A stretch of DNA of 6,548 bases, from the NCBI GenBank assembly GCA_003133285.1, contig PKWR01000202.1, forward strand, positions 671-7,218. The letters are read 5' to 3'. Both the position numbers and the translations under genes were made by a program. The notes below the pieces were generated by a model. The model worked only from the letters and a program-made list of their open reading frames with translations, had not been told where the DNA came from and made no database searches. Shown piece by piece: positions 1 through 6,084 of the stretch. This stretch comes from Coriobacteriia bacterium (GTDB lineage Bacteria > Actinomycetota > Coriobacteriia > Anaerosomatales > PALSA-660). Within the stretch, counting starts at the first letter, position 1. Each line of letters starts with the position of its first letter.

Positions 1-1
1 G

Positions 2-1165
2 GACCGCGAGAACGAGGGCGACTTCGTCATGGCGGGCGAGAAGGTCACGCCCGACGACATCAACTTCATGGTCACCAACGGCCGCGGGCTGGTCTGCGTG
101 CCGCTGTCGGCCGACCGGGTCGACGCGCTCAAGCTTCCGCCCATGGCCCAGACCAACACGTCCGAGCAGGGAACGGCGTTCCACGTGTCGGTGGGCGCCA
201 AGGGCCGCATCACCACCGGCATCTCCGCCAAGGACCGCGCCGTCACGGTCCACGCCCTGGTCGACCCGGCCACGCGTCCGGAAGACCTCTCCATGCCGGG
301 GCACGTCTTCCCGCTGAAGGCCCGCCCCGGCGGCGTCCTGGAGCGCGCCGGGCACACGGAGGCCGCCACCGACCTCGCCCGCATGGCGGGCCTGGCTCCG
401 GCAGGCGTCATCTGCGAGATCCTCAACGAGGACGGCACCATGGCGCGCCGGCCCCAGCTCGAGGAGGTCGCGAAGCGCTTCGGGTTGAAGATGGTCACGG
501 TGGCCGACCTCATCCGGTACCGGCGCCGCACCGAGGTCCTGGTCGACCGCATCGCCACCGTGAAGCTCCCGACGCGCACCGGCGAGTTCACCGGCTACGG
601 CTACGAAAGCCGGCTCGACGGCACGACGCACCTGGCGCTGGTGGTCGGCGACGTCGCCCACTCCGAGAACGTCCTGGTGCGCGTGCACTCCGAGTGCCTC
701 ACCGGCGACGTCTTCCACTCGCTGCGGTGCGACTGCGGCGCCCAACTCGAGGAGGCGATGCGCCGCGTCCAGGCCGAGGGCACCGGCGTGGTCCTGTACA
801 TGGTCGGGCACGAGGGCCGTGGGATCGGGCTCGCCAACAAGCTGCGCGCCTACGAGCTGCAGGAGGCCGGCGCCGACACCGTCGAGGCCAACGAGGCACT
901 GGGCTTCCCGGCCGACCTCCGCGACTACGGCATCGGCGCTCAGATCCTGGTCGACCTCGGCATCACGACCATGCGCCTGATGACGAACAACCCCAAGAAG
1001 ATCAGCGGCATCGAGGGCTACGGCCTGAAGATCACCGAGCAGGTGCCGCTCGAGATCTGCGCAGGCCCCGACAACATCGCGTACCTGCGCACCAAGAAGG
1101 ACAAGATGAGCCACCGCCTCGACCTGGGTGACGCGGCTCGTGCGGGCATGGAGAAGGAGGACTAG
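2..1165 (+). CDS. ribBA: Bifunctional DHBP synthase / GTP cyclohydrolase II, 5'-truncated
   Basis: Makes two riboflavin precursors in the cytoplasm: 3,4-dihydroxy-2-butanone 4-phosphate from ribulose 5-phosphate (RibB half) and the pyrimidine intermediate from GTP (RibA half). The frame is open from base 2, so the ATG at 29 is internal; DRENEGD just before it is the acidic RibB active-site motif, and roughly the first 30 residues are missing. The RibB domain runs to about 535, with TTGISAKDRA, the GGVLERAGHTEA motif and a closing DLIRYR. The RibA domain follows from about 545: SECLTGDVFHSLRCDCGAQL supplies the three zinc cysteines (codons 695, 728, 734), then VGHEGRGIGLANK, DTVEANEALGFPAD and MTNNPKK. 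The visible 387 residues match a nearly full-length RibBA and no key residue seems lost. The stop abuts the ribH start, so the two are surely co-transcribed. Identity is very secure. Confidence 0.97.
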   Translation, partial: DRENEGDFVMAGEKVTPDDINFMVTNGRGLVCVPLSADRVDALKLPPMAQTNTSEQGTAFHVSVGAKGRITTGISAKDRAVTVHALVDPATRPEDLSMPGHVFPLKARPGGVLERAGHTEAATDLARMAGLAPAGVICEILNEDGTMARRPQLEEVAKRFGLKMVTVADLIRYRRRTEVLVDRIATVKLPTRTGEFTGYGYESRLDGTTHLALVVGDVAHSENVLVRVHSECLTGDVFHSLRCDCGAQLEEAMRRVQAEGTGVVLYMVGHEGRGIGLANKLRAYELQEAGADTVEANEALGFPADLRDYGIGAQILVDLGITTMRLMTNNPKKISGIEGYGLKITEQVPLEICAGPDNIAYLRTKKDKMSHRLDLGDAARAGMEKED

Positions 1166-1627
1166 ATGAGCGTCTTCGAAGGTGACCTGATCGGTTCGGG
1201 GCTGCAGATCGGCATCGTCGTCAGCCGCTTCAACGAGTTGCTGTCGTCGCGCCTGCTCGGCGGCGCGCTCGACGCTCTGGGGCGCCACGGCATCCCGGAG
1301 GAGAGCGTCGACGTGGCCTGGGTGCCCGGCGCGTTCGAGATCCCGCTCGTGGCCATGAAGATGGCCGCATCGAAGAAGTACGACGCCGTCATCGCGCTCG
1401 GCGTGATCATCCGCGGAGCGACCCCGCACTTCGAGTACGTGGCCTCCGAGGTCTCCAAGGGCGTCGCGCACGCGTCGCTGAAGACCGGGGTGCCCGTGAT
1501 GTTCGGCGTGGTCACGGCCGACTCGATCGAGCAGGCCGTCGAGCGAAGCGGCACGAAGCACGGCAACAAGGGCTGGGACGTGGCCGTGGGCGCCATCGAG
1601 ATGGCGAACCTGCTCAAGGGCCTGTAG
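1166..1627 (+). CDS. ribH: 6,7-dimethyl-8-ribityllumazine synthase
   Basis: Condenses the RibB product with the ribitylaminopyrimidine to give lumazine, the substrate of riboflavin synthase; family members form cytoplasmic pentamers or 60-mer capsids. At 153 residues the length is normal. Substrate-binding motifs appear in order: SRFN (20-23), GAFEIP (55-60), GVIIRGATPHFEYV (79-92) with the conserved catalytic His88, and GVVTADSIEQA (114-124) followed by ERSGTKHGNKG with the conserved phosphate-contacting Arg127. The ATG follows the ribBA TAG with no spacer, and GAGAAGGAGG (1151-1160) inside the ribBA tail is a good ribosome binding site, so translation is probably coupled. It is the last gene of the riboflavin unit, since a terminator hairpin follows 29 bases after the stop. 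Confidence 0.97.
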   Translation: MSVFEGDLIGSGLQIGIVVSRFNELLSSRLLGGALDALGRHGIPEESVDVAWVPGAFEIPLVAMKMAASKKYDAVIALGVIIRGATPHFEYVASEVSKGVAHASLKTGVPVMFGVVTADSIEQAVERSGTKHGNKGWDVAVGAIEMANLLKGL

Positions 1628-1656
1628 ACCGCCCTCGACATCTCCCGCAAACAGCA

Positions 1657-1690
1657 GAAGCCCCGGTGCGCACCAGCGCATCGGGGCTTC
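1657..1690 (+). terminator. GC-rich hairpin terminator after ribH
   Basis: Arms 1657-1671 (GAAGCCCCGGTGCGC) and 1676-1690 (GCGCATCGGGGCTTC) pair over 15 positions with a single G-U wobble and an ACCA loop. An A-rich flank (AAACAGCA) precedes it, but only a weak CCTGCGTT stretch follows, with no clear U tract; this is common for terminators in high-GC genomes. Position, 29 bases after the ribH stop, supports intrinsic termination of the riboflavin operon. The near-perfect symmetry means it could also stop transcription from the other strand. Confidence 0.85.
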
Positions 1691-1948
1691 CTGCGTTCCC
1701 TGGAGCGAATCCGGTGGGTCCTCGTCACCCTGTGACTGTCGACCGCGGATCCTGTCCATCTGCGTCAACGAAGGTCCTCCCCCCGTAGACGTGGGAAGAG
1801 AATCTATCACGGGGGCCCCACAGCGCGCAACGGCCCGTGCGTGCGACGCGCCGAGCGGATCCAAGCGGGGTCGCAGCGGGCCCGATGGGGGAGCGAACGG
1901 TCGCGATCCTGCGACGGGCAGCGTGAAGACGGGTCGAGCTCCGGTGCG
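1691..1948. other. Intergenic stretch without a supportable gene
   Basis: I see no gene with a plausible start, ribosome binding site and protein motif, no tRNA-like T-arm and no FMN-riboswitch-like conserved sequence. Two weak structures are present. One is an inverted repeat CCCCCGT (1780-1786) / ACGGGGG (1809-1815) with a 22-base spacer. The other is a direct repeat TGCGACGGGC at 1910-1919 and 1945-1954, which runs into the promoter region. Reading frames that cross this stretch have unrecognisable Arg/Pro/Gly-rich products typical of noncoding frames in GC-rich DNA. It may be the upstream regulatory region of the Fe-S cluster or simply spacer. Confidence 0.6.
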
Positions 1949-1967
1949 ACGGGCGCCTTGCGCCCGT
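1949..1967. promoter_or_regulatory. Perfect inverted repeat over the -35 box, candidate operator
   Basis: ACGGGCG (1949-1955) and CGCCCGT (1961-1967) form a perfect 7-bp inverted repeat around a CCTTG spacer. The -35 hexamer of the promoter predicted for the regulator gene lies at 1958-1963, inside the repeat. A dimeric repressor bound here would block RNA polymerase, so the position suits autoregulation by the Rrf2 protein encoded next door. It does not resemble the E. coli IscR type 1 or type 2 consensus as I know them, so the protein that binds, if any, is unknown. Chance is a real alternative in such GC-rich DNA. Confidence 0.35.
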
Positions 1968-1986
1968 ACCTGCGAAGTCATATCAT
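1958..1986 (+). promoter_or_regulatory. Sigma70-like promoter for the iscR-iscS-iscU-mnmA cluster
   Basis: TTGCGC (1958-1963) and TATCAT (1981-1986) are separated by exactly 17 bp. The -10 lies in the only short AT-rich patch (TCATATCATACC) of this intergenic region. Initiation would fall near 1992-1995, giving a leader of about 35 bases before the regulator ATG at 2029. It is the only convincing promoter between the ribH terminator and the Fe-S genes, so it probably drives the whole downstream cluster. Confidence 0.6.
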
Positions 1987-2028
1987 ACCGACCCAGTAGA
2001 GATTGCAGACCGAGAGGAGGCCGACGAG

Positions 2029-2475
2029 ATGCGATTGACTGCGCGGAGCGAATACGGGCTGCTGGCGCTCATCGATCTCGGCGTCCGATTCGGCGAAGGC
2101 CCGGTCAGCGCGCGAGAGGTCGCGCAGCGCCAGTGCATCCCGCCGAAGTTCCTCGAGCAGTTGCTGGCCGCCATGCGCAAGGCCGGGCTGGTCAGCGCAT
2201 CACGCGGGGCGCGCGGCGGATTCACGCTCACGCGGGACCCCTCGGAGATATCGGTCCTCGAGGTCGTCGAGGCGCTCGAGGGACCGCTGGCCCCGACGAG
2301 CTGCGACGGTGGCCAGCTCTGCGGACGGAGCGGCGCCTGCGCTGCGGCGAGCGTGTGGTCGCGTGCGACCGAGGCGTTGCGCGACGTGTTCACGACGACC
2401 AGCGTGGGCGATCTGTGCTCACGACAGGCCGCTTTCGACAGTGCGGTGACCGGTACCACTCGAGAGGAAGTCTGA
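2029..2475 (+). CDS. iscR: Rrf2-family regulator, IscR-like
   Basis: A 148-residue transcription factor of the Rrf2 family, whose Fe-S members (IscR) repress or activate Fe-S genes according to cluster occupancy. The N-terminus has the family winged helix-turn-helix: MRLTARSEYGLLALIDL, recognition region IPPKFLEQLLAAMRKAGLV (37-55) and the wing RGARGGFTL (59-67). C92, C98 and C104 reproduce the C-x5-C-x5-C spacing and numbering of E. coli IscR, so a [2Fe-2S] cluster is likely. The His that supplies the fourth ligand in E. coli (107) is Ala here. AGGAGG (2015-2020) sits eight bases before the ATG. Three bases separate it from iscS, as expected for an autoregulated first gene. The symbol rests on cysteine spacing and context; another Rrf2 subgroup, such as a cysteine-metabolism sensor, is possible but less likely. 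Confidence 0.88.
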   Translation: MRLTARSEYGLLALIDLGVRFGEGPVSAREVAQRQCIPPKFLEQLLAAMRKAGLVSASRGARGGFTLTRDPSEISVLEVVEALEGPLAPTSCDGGQLCGRSGACAAASVWSRATEALRDVFTTTSVGDLCSRQAAFDSAVTGTTREEV

Positions 2476-2478
2476 CCC

Positions 2479-3681
2479 ATGAGCGACACCACCCCGAAGT
2501 CCATCTACCTCGACTACGCCGCCACCACCCCGGTGGACGAGCGCGTCGTGGCAGTGATGGTGCCCTTCATGACCGAGCGCTACGGCAACCCGAACAGCCT
2601 CTACGCGCTGGGCCGCGACGCCTATCGCGCCCTCGAGGCCGCTCGTGAGTCGTTCGCCGCCAACATCGGCGCGGCGAACCCGTCCGAGGTCATCTTCACG
2701 GGAGCCGGGACCGAGGGCGACAACGCCGCGGTGCTGGGCATCGCCCGCGCCGCCAAGGCGCGCGGCAAGGGGAACCACGTCGTCATCTCCTCGTTCGAAC
2801 ACCACGCCATCCTGGAGCCGGCCCACCGCCTGGCCAAGGAAGGCTTCGAGGTCACCGAGCTGCGTCCGCGTGAGGACGGCATCGTCTATGCGGAGGACCT
2901 GCGCGCCGTCCTGCGCGACACCACGGTGCTCGTCAGCGTGATGCACGCGAACAACGAGCTGGGCACGGTCCAGCCGATCAAGGAGCTCGCGGCGGCCACC
3001 CACGAGCACGACGCCTACTTCCACACCGACGCCATCCAGGCGCTCGGCAAGGTCGACTGGAACGCCGTCGACCTCGGCGTGGACGCGGCCTCGTTCTCCG
3101 CGCACAAGATCTACGGCCCGAAGGGCGTCGGCGCCCTCTACCTCAAGCGTGGCACGCCGTTCGAGGTCTACATGATCGGCGGCGGCCAGGAGTCCAAGAA
3201 GCGTTCGGGCACTCAGAACATCGGCGGTATCACTGCCTTCGCCAAGGCCCTGGAGATCATGCTGGCGGAACGCGGCACGGAGGATCCGCGCCTGACCGCG
3301 CTGCGCGACCGCGTCATCGACGGCGTCCTGAAGATGCCGCACACGGCCCTCAACGGCGCGCGCGACGTCCCGCGCCTTCCCGGCACGGCGAACCTGTCGA
3401 TCAACGGGGTCGAAGGGGAGGCGATGCTGCTCAAGCTCGACAACAAGGGCATCGCGGTCTCGACCGGCTCTGCCTGCTCGTCGGGCTCCCTCGAACCGAG
3501 CCACGTCCTGCTCTCCATCGGCCTCAAGCCCGAGATCGCCCACGGATCGCTGCGCGTGACGGTCGGTCGCTTCACCACCGACGCCGACGTCGACTACTTC
3601 CTCGAAGTGCTGCCGCCCATCATCGCGAACCTGCGCGCCATGTCCCCCGTCTACGCCAAGATGTTCGGCGCGTCGGTCTAG
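2479..3681 (+). CDS. iscS: Cysteine desulfurase, IscS/NifS type
   Basis: A PLP enzyme that takes sulfur from cysteine as an enzyme persulfide, leaving alanine, and hands it to the IscU scaffold and to thiolation enzymes such as MnmA. It has 400 residues, the family norm. Landmarks: N-terminal YLDYAATTP, FEHHAILE with catalytic His108, HANNELGTVQP, FHTDAIQ with cofactor contacts Asp184 and Gln187, SAHKIYGPKG with the PLP lysine Lys210, and STGSACSSGSLEPSHVL with catalytic Cys333 on the long mobile loop of group I desulfurases. The ATG lies three bases after the regulator stop, and GAGAGGAAG (2462-2470) inside the regulator's last codons serves as ribosome binding site. Context (Rrf2 before, scaffold and mnmA after) supports the Fe-S and tRNA-thiolation role over SufS. 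IscS and NifS are hard to separate by sequence; the general function is certain. Confidence 0.96.
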   Translation: MSDTTPKSIYLDYAATTPVDERVVAVMVPFMTERYGNPNSLYALGRDAYRALEAARESFAANIGAANPSEVIFTGAGTEGDNAAVLGIARAAKARGKGNHVVISSFEHHAILEPAHRLAKEGFEVTELRPREDGIVYAEDLRAVLRDTTVLVSVMHANNELGTVQPIKELAAATHEHDAYFHTDAIQALGKVDWNAVDLGVDAASFSAHKIYGPKGVGALYLKRGTPFEVYMIGGGQESKKRSGTQNIGGITAFAKALEIMLAERGTEDPRLTALRDRVIDGVLKMPHTALNGARDVPRLPGTANLSINGVEGEAMLLKLDNKGIAVSTGSACSSGSLEPSHVLLSIGLKPEIAHGSLRVTVGRFTTDADVDYFLEVLPPIIANLRAMSPVYAKMFGASV

Positions 3682-3740
3682 GACCGGCCGAACCGCACGC
3701 CCCCAAGCCCCGCACTGCGATCCGAGAAGGAGACCACCCC

Positions 3741-4217
3741 GTGCTCTACACCGAGAAGGTCATGGACCACTTCAACAACCCCCGCAACGTCGGTGTCATC
3801 GATGACGCTGACGGCGTCGGCGAGGTCGGCAACCCCGTTTGTGGCGACGTGATGAAGATCACGATCAAGGTCGACAACGACCGCATCACCGACCTGAAGT
3901 TCCAGACGCTCGGCTGCGGCGCCGCGATCGCCACCTCCTCGATCGTCACCGAGATGGCGAAGGGCATGACCCTCGAGGAGGCTGTGGCCATCACCAAGAG
4001 GCAGGTGGCCGACGAACTCGGCGGACTGCCGGCCGCCAAGATGCACTGCTCGGTCCTCGCCACCGACGGCCTGAAGGTCGCCGTGGACGACTACCTGAAG
4101 AAGCACGGCCGCGCGCCGATCGCCGGTGAGATCCTCTCCGAGGACCCGAACTTCGATCCGCATGCCGAAGAGGCGGAGCAGGCCGTCGCGGCCGAGACCT
4201 GCCATCTGCACGAGTAG
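3741..4217 (+). CDS. iscU: Fe-S cluster scaffold, IscU / NifU N-domain type
   Basis: The scaffold on which [2Fe-2S] and [4Fe-4S] clusters are built from IscS sulfur before transfer to apo-proteins. MLYTEKVMDHFNNPRNVG opens the domain. The cluster ligands are all present: Cys34 with the release-promoting Asp36 in NPVCGD, Cys59 in LGCGAAIATSS, and His102-Cys103 in AAKMHCSVLA. E. coli IscU has LPPVK before HC, the recognition site for the chaperone HscA; here it is LPAAK (96-100). The domain ends near residue 124; about 34 further residues, acidic and ending ETCHLHE, form a tail that typical IscU (about 128 residues) lacks, and neither the ferredoxin-like nor the C-terminal NifU domain is present. 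GTG start, supported by AAGGAGA (3727-3733) seven bases upstream and by the usual N-terminus. It lies 59 bases after iscS and 23 before mnmA. Confidence 0.95.
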   Translation: MLYTEKVMDHFNNPRNVGVIDDADGVGEVGNPVCGDVMKITIKVDNDRITDLKFQTLGCGAAIATSSIVTEMAKGMTLEEAVAITKRQVADELGGLPAAKMHCSVLATDGLKVAVDDYLKKHGRAPIAGEILSEDPNFDPHAEEAEQAVAAETCHLHE

Positions 4218-4240
4218 TGCTGCGAAGGGCGTGTGAGTAG

Positions 4241-5290
4241 ATGGCGCGCGTCTTCGTCGCGATGAGCGGGGGTGTCGACTCGTCGGTCGCCGCCGCCCTG
4301 CTCCTGCAGCAGGGCCATGACGTCACCGGGGTGACGATGCGTCTGCTTTCGACCGAGGACGAGACGGGCAGCTGCTGCTCGCTCGACGGCGTGCGCGCGG
4401 CCAAGCGGGTGTGCGACGCGCTCGGCGTGCCGCACTACACGCTGGAGTTCACCGAGGAGTTCGAGCGCGAGGTCATCGAGCGGTACTGCGACGAGTACGC
4501 CGCGGGGCGCACGCCCAACCCGTGCATCGTCTGCAACGACCGCATGAAGTTCTCCGAGCTGATGCGCCGGGTCGCGCTCCAGGACGCCGAGTTCCTCGCC
4601 ACCGGGCACTACGCGCGGATCGTCGAGGGGGCGGACGGGCGACACCGGCTGGCACGCGGCGTCGACCGGGCCAAGGACCAGTCCTACTTCCTCTACCGCA
4701 TGACCCCGGAGCAGCTCGACCACACGCTCTTCCCGCTGGGCGGGCTGACCAAGCCCGAGGTGCGGGGACTCGCGCGCTCCTTCGCGCTGCCCACGGCCGA
4801 GCGCCCCGAGAGCCAGGAGACGTGCTTCGTCCCCGACGACGACGTGCGCGCGTTCGTGCGCGAGCGCCGGCCCGACGCGTTCGTCGCGGGCGAGATCCGC
4901 GATGCCGCCGGGACCGTCGTGGGCTCGCACGACGGCGTCCCGGGCTTCACCATCGGCCAGCGCCGCGGCCTCGGGCTGCCGGGTCCCGACCGCAGCTTCG
5001 TCACCGCCGTGGACGTCGCGAGCGCCACCGTCACCGTCGGCGCCAAGGGCGCGGGGTCCGCGCGCGTGATCGTCGCCGGCGACCCGGTGTGGTCCGGCGC
5101 CGCCGAGCAGCGCGTCACCGCCCGCGCGAGGTACCGGGGTCCCGAGCAGCTGGCGACCGCCGTGCTGACCGGCGACCGTCTCGTGGTCCGGTTCGACGAG
5201 GAGGTCGAGGCGCCCGCACCCGGACAGGCACTCGTGTGCTGGGACGGCGAGATCGTGGTCGGCGGCGGAGTCATCGAGGAGGCATCGTGA
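4241..5290 (+). CDS. mnmA: tRNA-specific 2-thiouridylase MnmA
   Basis: Uses ATP to adenylate U34 in the wobble position of Lys, Glu and Gln tRNAs and replaces its 2-oxygen with sulfur that originates at IscS. At 349 residues it is close to family length. The PP-loop SGGVDSS is at 9-15; TPNPCIVCN (91-99) holds Cys98, aligned with the E. coli nucleophile, plus an extra Cys95; TGHYAR (121-126) and KDQSYFLY (145-152) follow; SQETCFVPD (191-199) carries the second catalytic cysteine, Cys195. A central domain with FTIGQRRGLGL and a C-terminal beta-barrel complete the protein. Cys45-Cys46 in a SCCSLDGVRAAKR segment is a feature I recall from Gram-positive-type MnmA. GAAGGG (4224-4229) precedes the ATG by 11 bases. 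The end overlaps the next gene by GTGA. Placement after iscS and iscU suggests a dedicated sulfur supply. Confidence 0.96.
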   Translation: MARVFVAMSGGVDSSVAAALLLQQGHDVTGVTMRLLSTEDETGSCCSLDGVRAAKRVCDALGVPHYTLEFTEEFEREVIERYCDEYAAGRTPNPCIVCNDRMKFSELMRRVALQDAEFLATGHYARIVEGADGRHRLARGVDRAKDQSYFLYRMTPEQLDHTLFPLGGLTKPEVRGLARSFALPTAERPESQETCFVPDDDVRAFVRERRPDAFVAGEIRDAAGTVVGSHDGVPGFTIGQRRGLGLPGPDRSFVTAVDVASATVTVGAKGAGSARVIVAGDPVWSGAAEQRVTARARYRGPEQLATAVLTGDRLVVRFDEEVEAPAPGQALVCWDGEIVVGGGVIEEAS

Positions 5291-6084
5291 TCGACCTTCA
5301 CGTCCACACGGCGCGCTGCGGGCACGCGACCGGCGAGATGGCGCAGTACGTGGAGGCGGGACGCGCACGGGGCCTCGACGTCATGTGCTTCACGGACCAC
5401 CTGCCGATGCCGGAGCCGTATCCGCAGCACTACACGATGAAGGCGGCCGAGCTGCCCGCCTACGTCGCCGACGTCCTCGCCGCGGCGTGCGATTCACGCG
5501 CGACCGGCGGGCCCGAGGTGCTGCTCGGCGTGGAGGCCGACTGGCTGCCGGACGCTTTCGCACACGTCGAGGGCCTCATCGCTTCGCACGACTTCGACCT
5601 GGTGCTGGGCTCCGTGCACTTCCTCGGCGACTGGGCCTTCGACGACCCGGACCTGATCGCGCGCTACGACGCGTGGGAGTCCGACGTGCTGTGGGAGCGC
5701 TACTTCGACGAGGTCGCGAACGCTGCGGGGAGCGGGCTCTACGACGTCATCGCGCATCCCGACCTCGTGAAGAAGTTCGGGACGCGTCCGGACGTCGACC
5801 CGCGGCCGTGGTACGAGCAGACCGCGCTCGCCCTCCAGGAGGCGGGTTGCGCCGTCGAGGTCAACACCGCGGGGCTGCGCAAGCCGTGCCGCGAGATCTA
5901 CCCGTCACTCGACCTCCTCAAGGCGTGCCGCCGCCGCGGGGTGCCCGCCACCACGGGCTCGGACGCGCACGCGCCGGCCGAGGTGGGCGAGGGGTTCGAC
6001 CTTGCGCGTGAGCTGCTGCGCGAGGCGGGGTACGACTCGGTGGTGTGCTTCCGCAAGCGCGTGGCCGAGGAGGTGGCGTTGTGA
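5287..6084 (+). CDS. PHP-domain phosphoesterase, histidinol-phosphatase (HisK/HisJ) family
   Basis: A 265-residue metal-dependent phosphoesterase of the PHP superfamily. The best family fit is the HisK-type histidinol-phosphatase, which removes phosphate from L-histidinol phosphate in histidine synthesis. All expected metal-binding segments are visible: DLHVHTARCGHA (3-14), FTDHLP (35-40), GVEADW (81-86), GSVHFLGDW (108-116), AHPDL (156-160), EVNTAGLRK (191-199) and TGSDAH (223-228). The length is normal. The GTG at 5287 overlaps the mnmA stop as GTGA, with GAGGAGG at 5276-5282 as ribosome binding site; the frame stays open upstream inside mnmA, but that part is a shadow, and this start puts DLHVHT at the N-terminus as in the family. 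No other histidine genes are nearby, so the natural substrate could be a different phosphate ester; I therefore give no symbol. Confidence 0.88.
   Translation: MIDLHVHTARCGHATGEMAQYVEAGRARGLDVMCFTDHLPMPEPYPQHYTMKAAELPAYVADVLAAACDSRATGGPEVLLGVEADWLPDAFAHVEGLIASHDFDLVLGSVHFLGDWAFDDPDLIARYDAWESDVLWERYFDEVANAAGSGLYDVIAHPDLVKKFGTRPDVDPRPWYEQTALALQEAGCAVEVNTAGLRKPCREIYPSLDLLKACRRRGVPATTGSDAHAPAEVGEGFDLARELLREAGYDSVVCFRKRVAEEVAL

Noticed and set aside
1162..1728. Open - strand frame of 188 codons opposite ribH
   Set aside because: Covers ribH and the terminator hairpin; no recognisable protein features.
1885..1926. Possible 13-residue leader peptide (MGERTVAILRRAA)
   Set aside because: No clear ribosome binding site, upstream of the predicted promoter start and no regulatory amino-acid run.
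1628..2028. FMN riboswitch or tRNA in the gap after ribH
   Set aside because: Neither the conserved FMN-aptamer sequences nor a tRNA T-arm and anticodon arm could be found; an FMN riboswitch would in any case be expected upstream of the rib operon, outside the window.
1791..2648. Open + strand frame across the intergenic gap and through the regulator
   Set aside because: It overlaps two real genes, is Arg-rich with no motif, and lacks a convincing ribosome binding site.
2419..3543. Long open frame on the - strand, 374 codons, opposite iscS
   Set aside because: It mirrors a gene with full catalytic motifs, and its own product is a Val/Arg/Asp/Gly-rich string with no recognisable domain; open antisense frames are expected with such strong GC3 bias.
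4411..5286. Upstream extension of the PHP phosphatase frame into mnmA
   Set aside because: The extension is Arg/Ala/Pro-rich noise overlapping mnmA almost entirely; the GTG at 5287 has a ribosome binding site and places DLHVHT at the normal N-terminus.
4091..5368. Long open frame on the - strand, 425 codons, opposite mnmA
   Set aside because: Same cause: antisense shadow of a well-supported gene, with no family motif and spanning three real genes.
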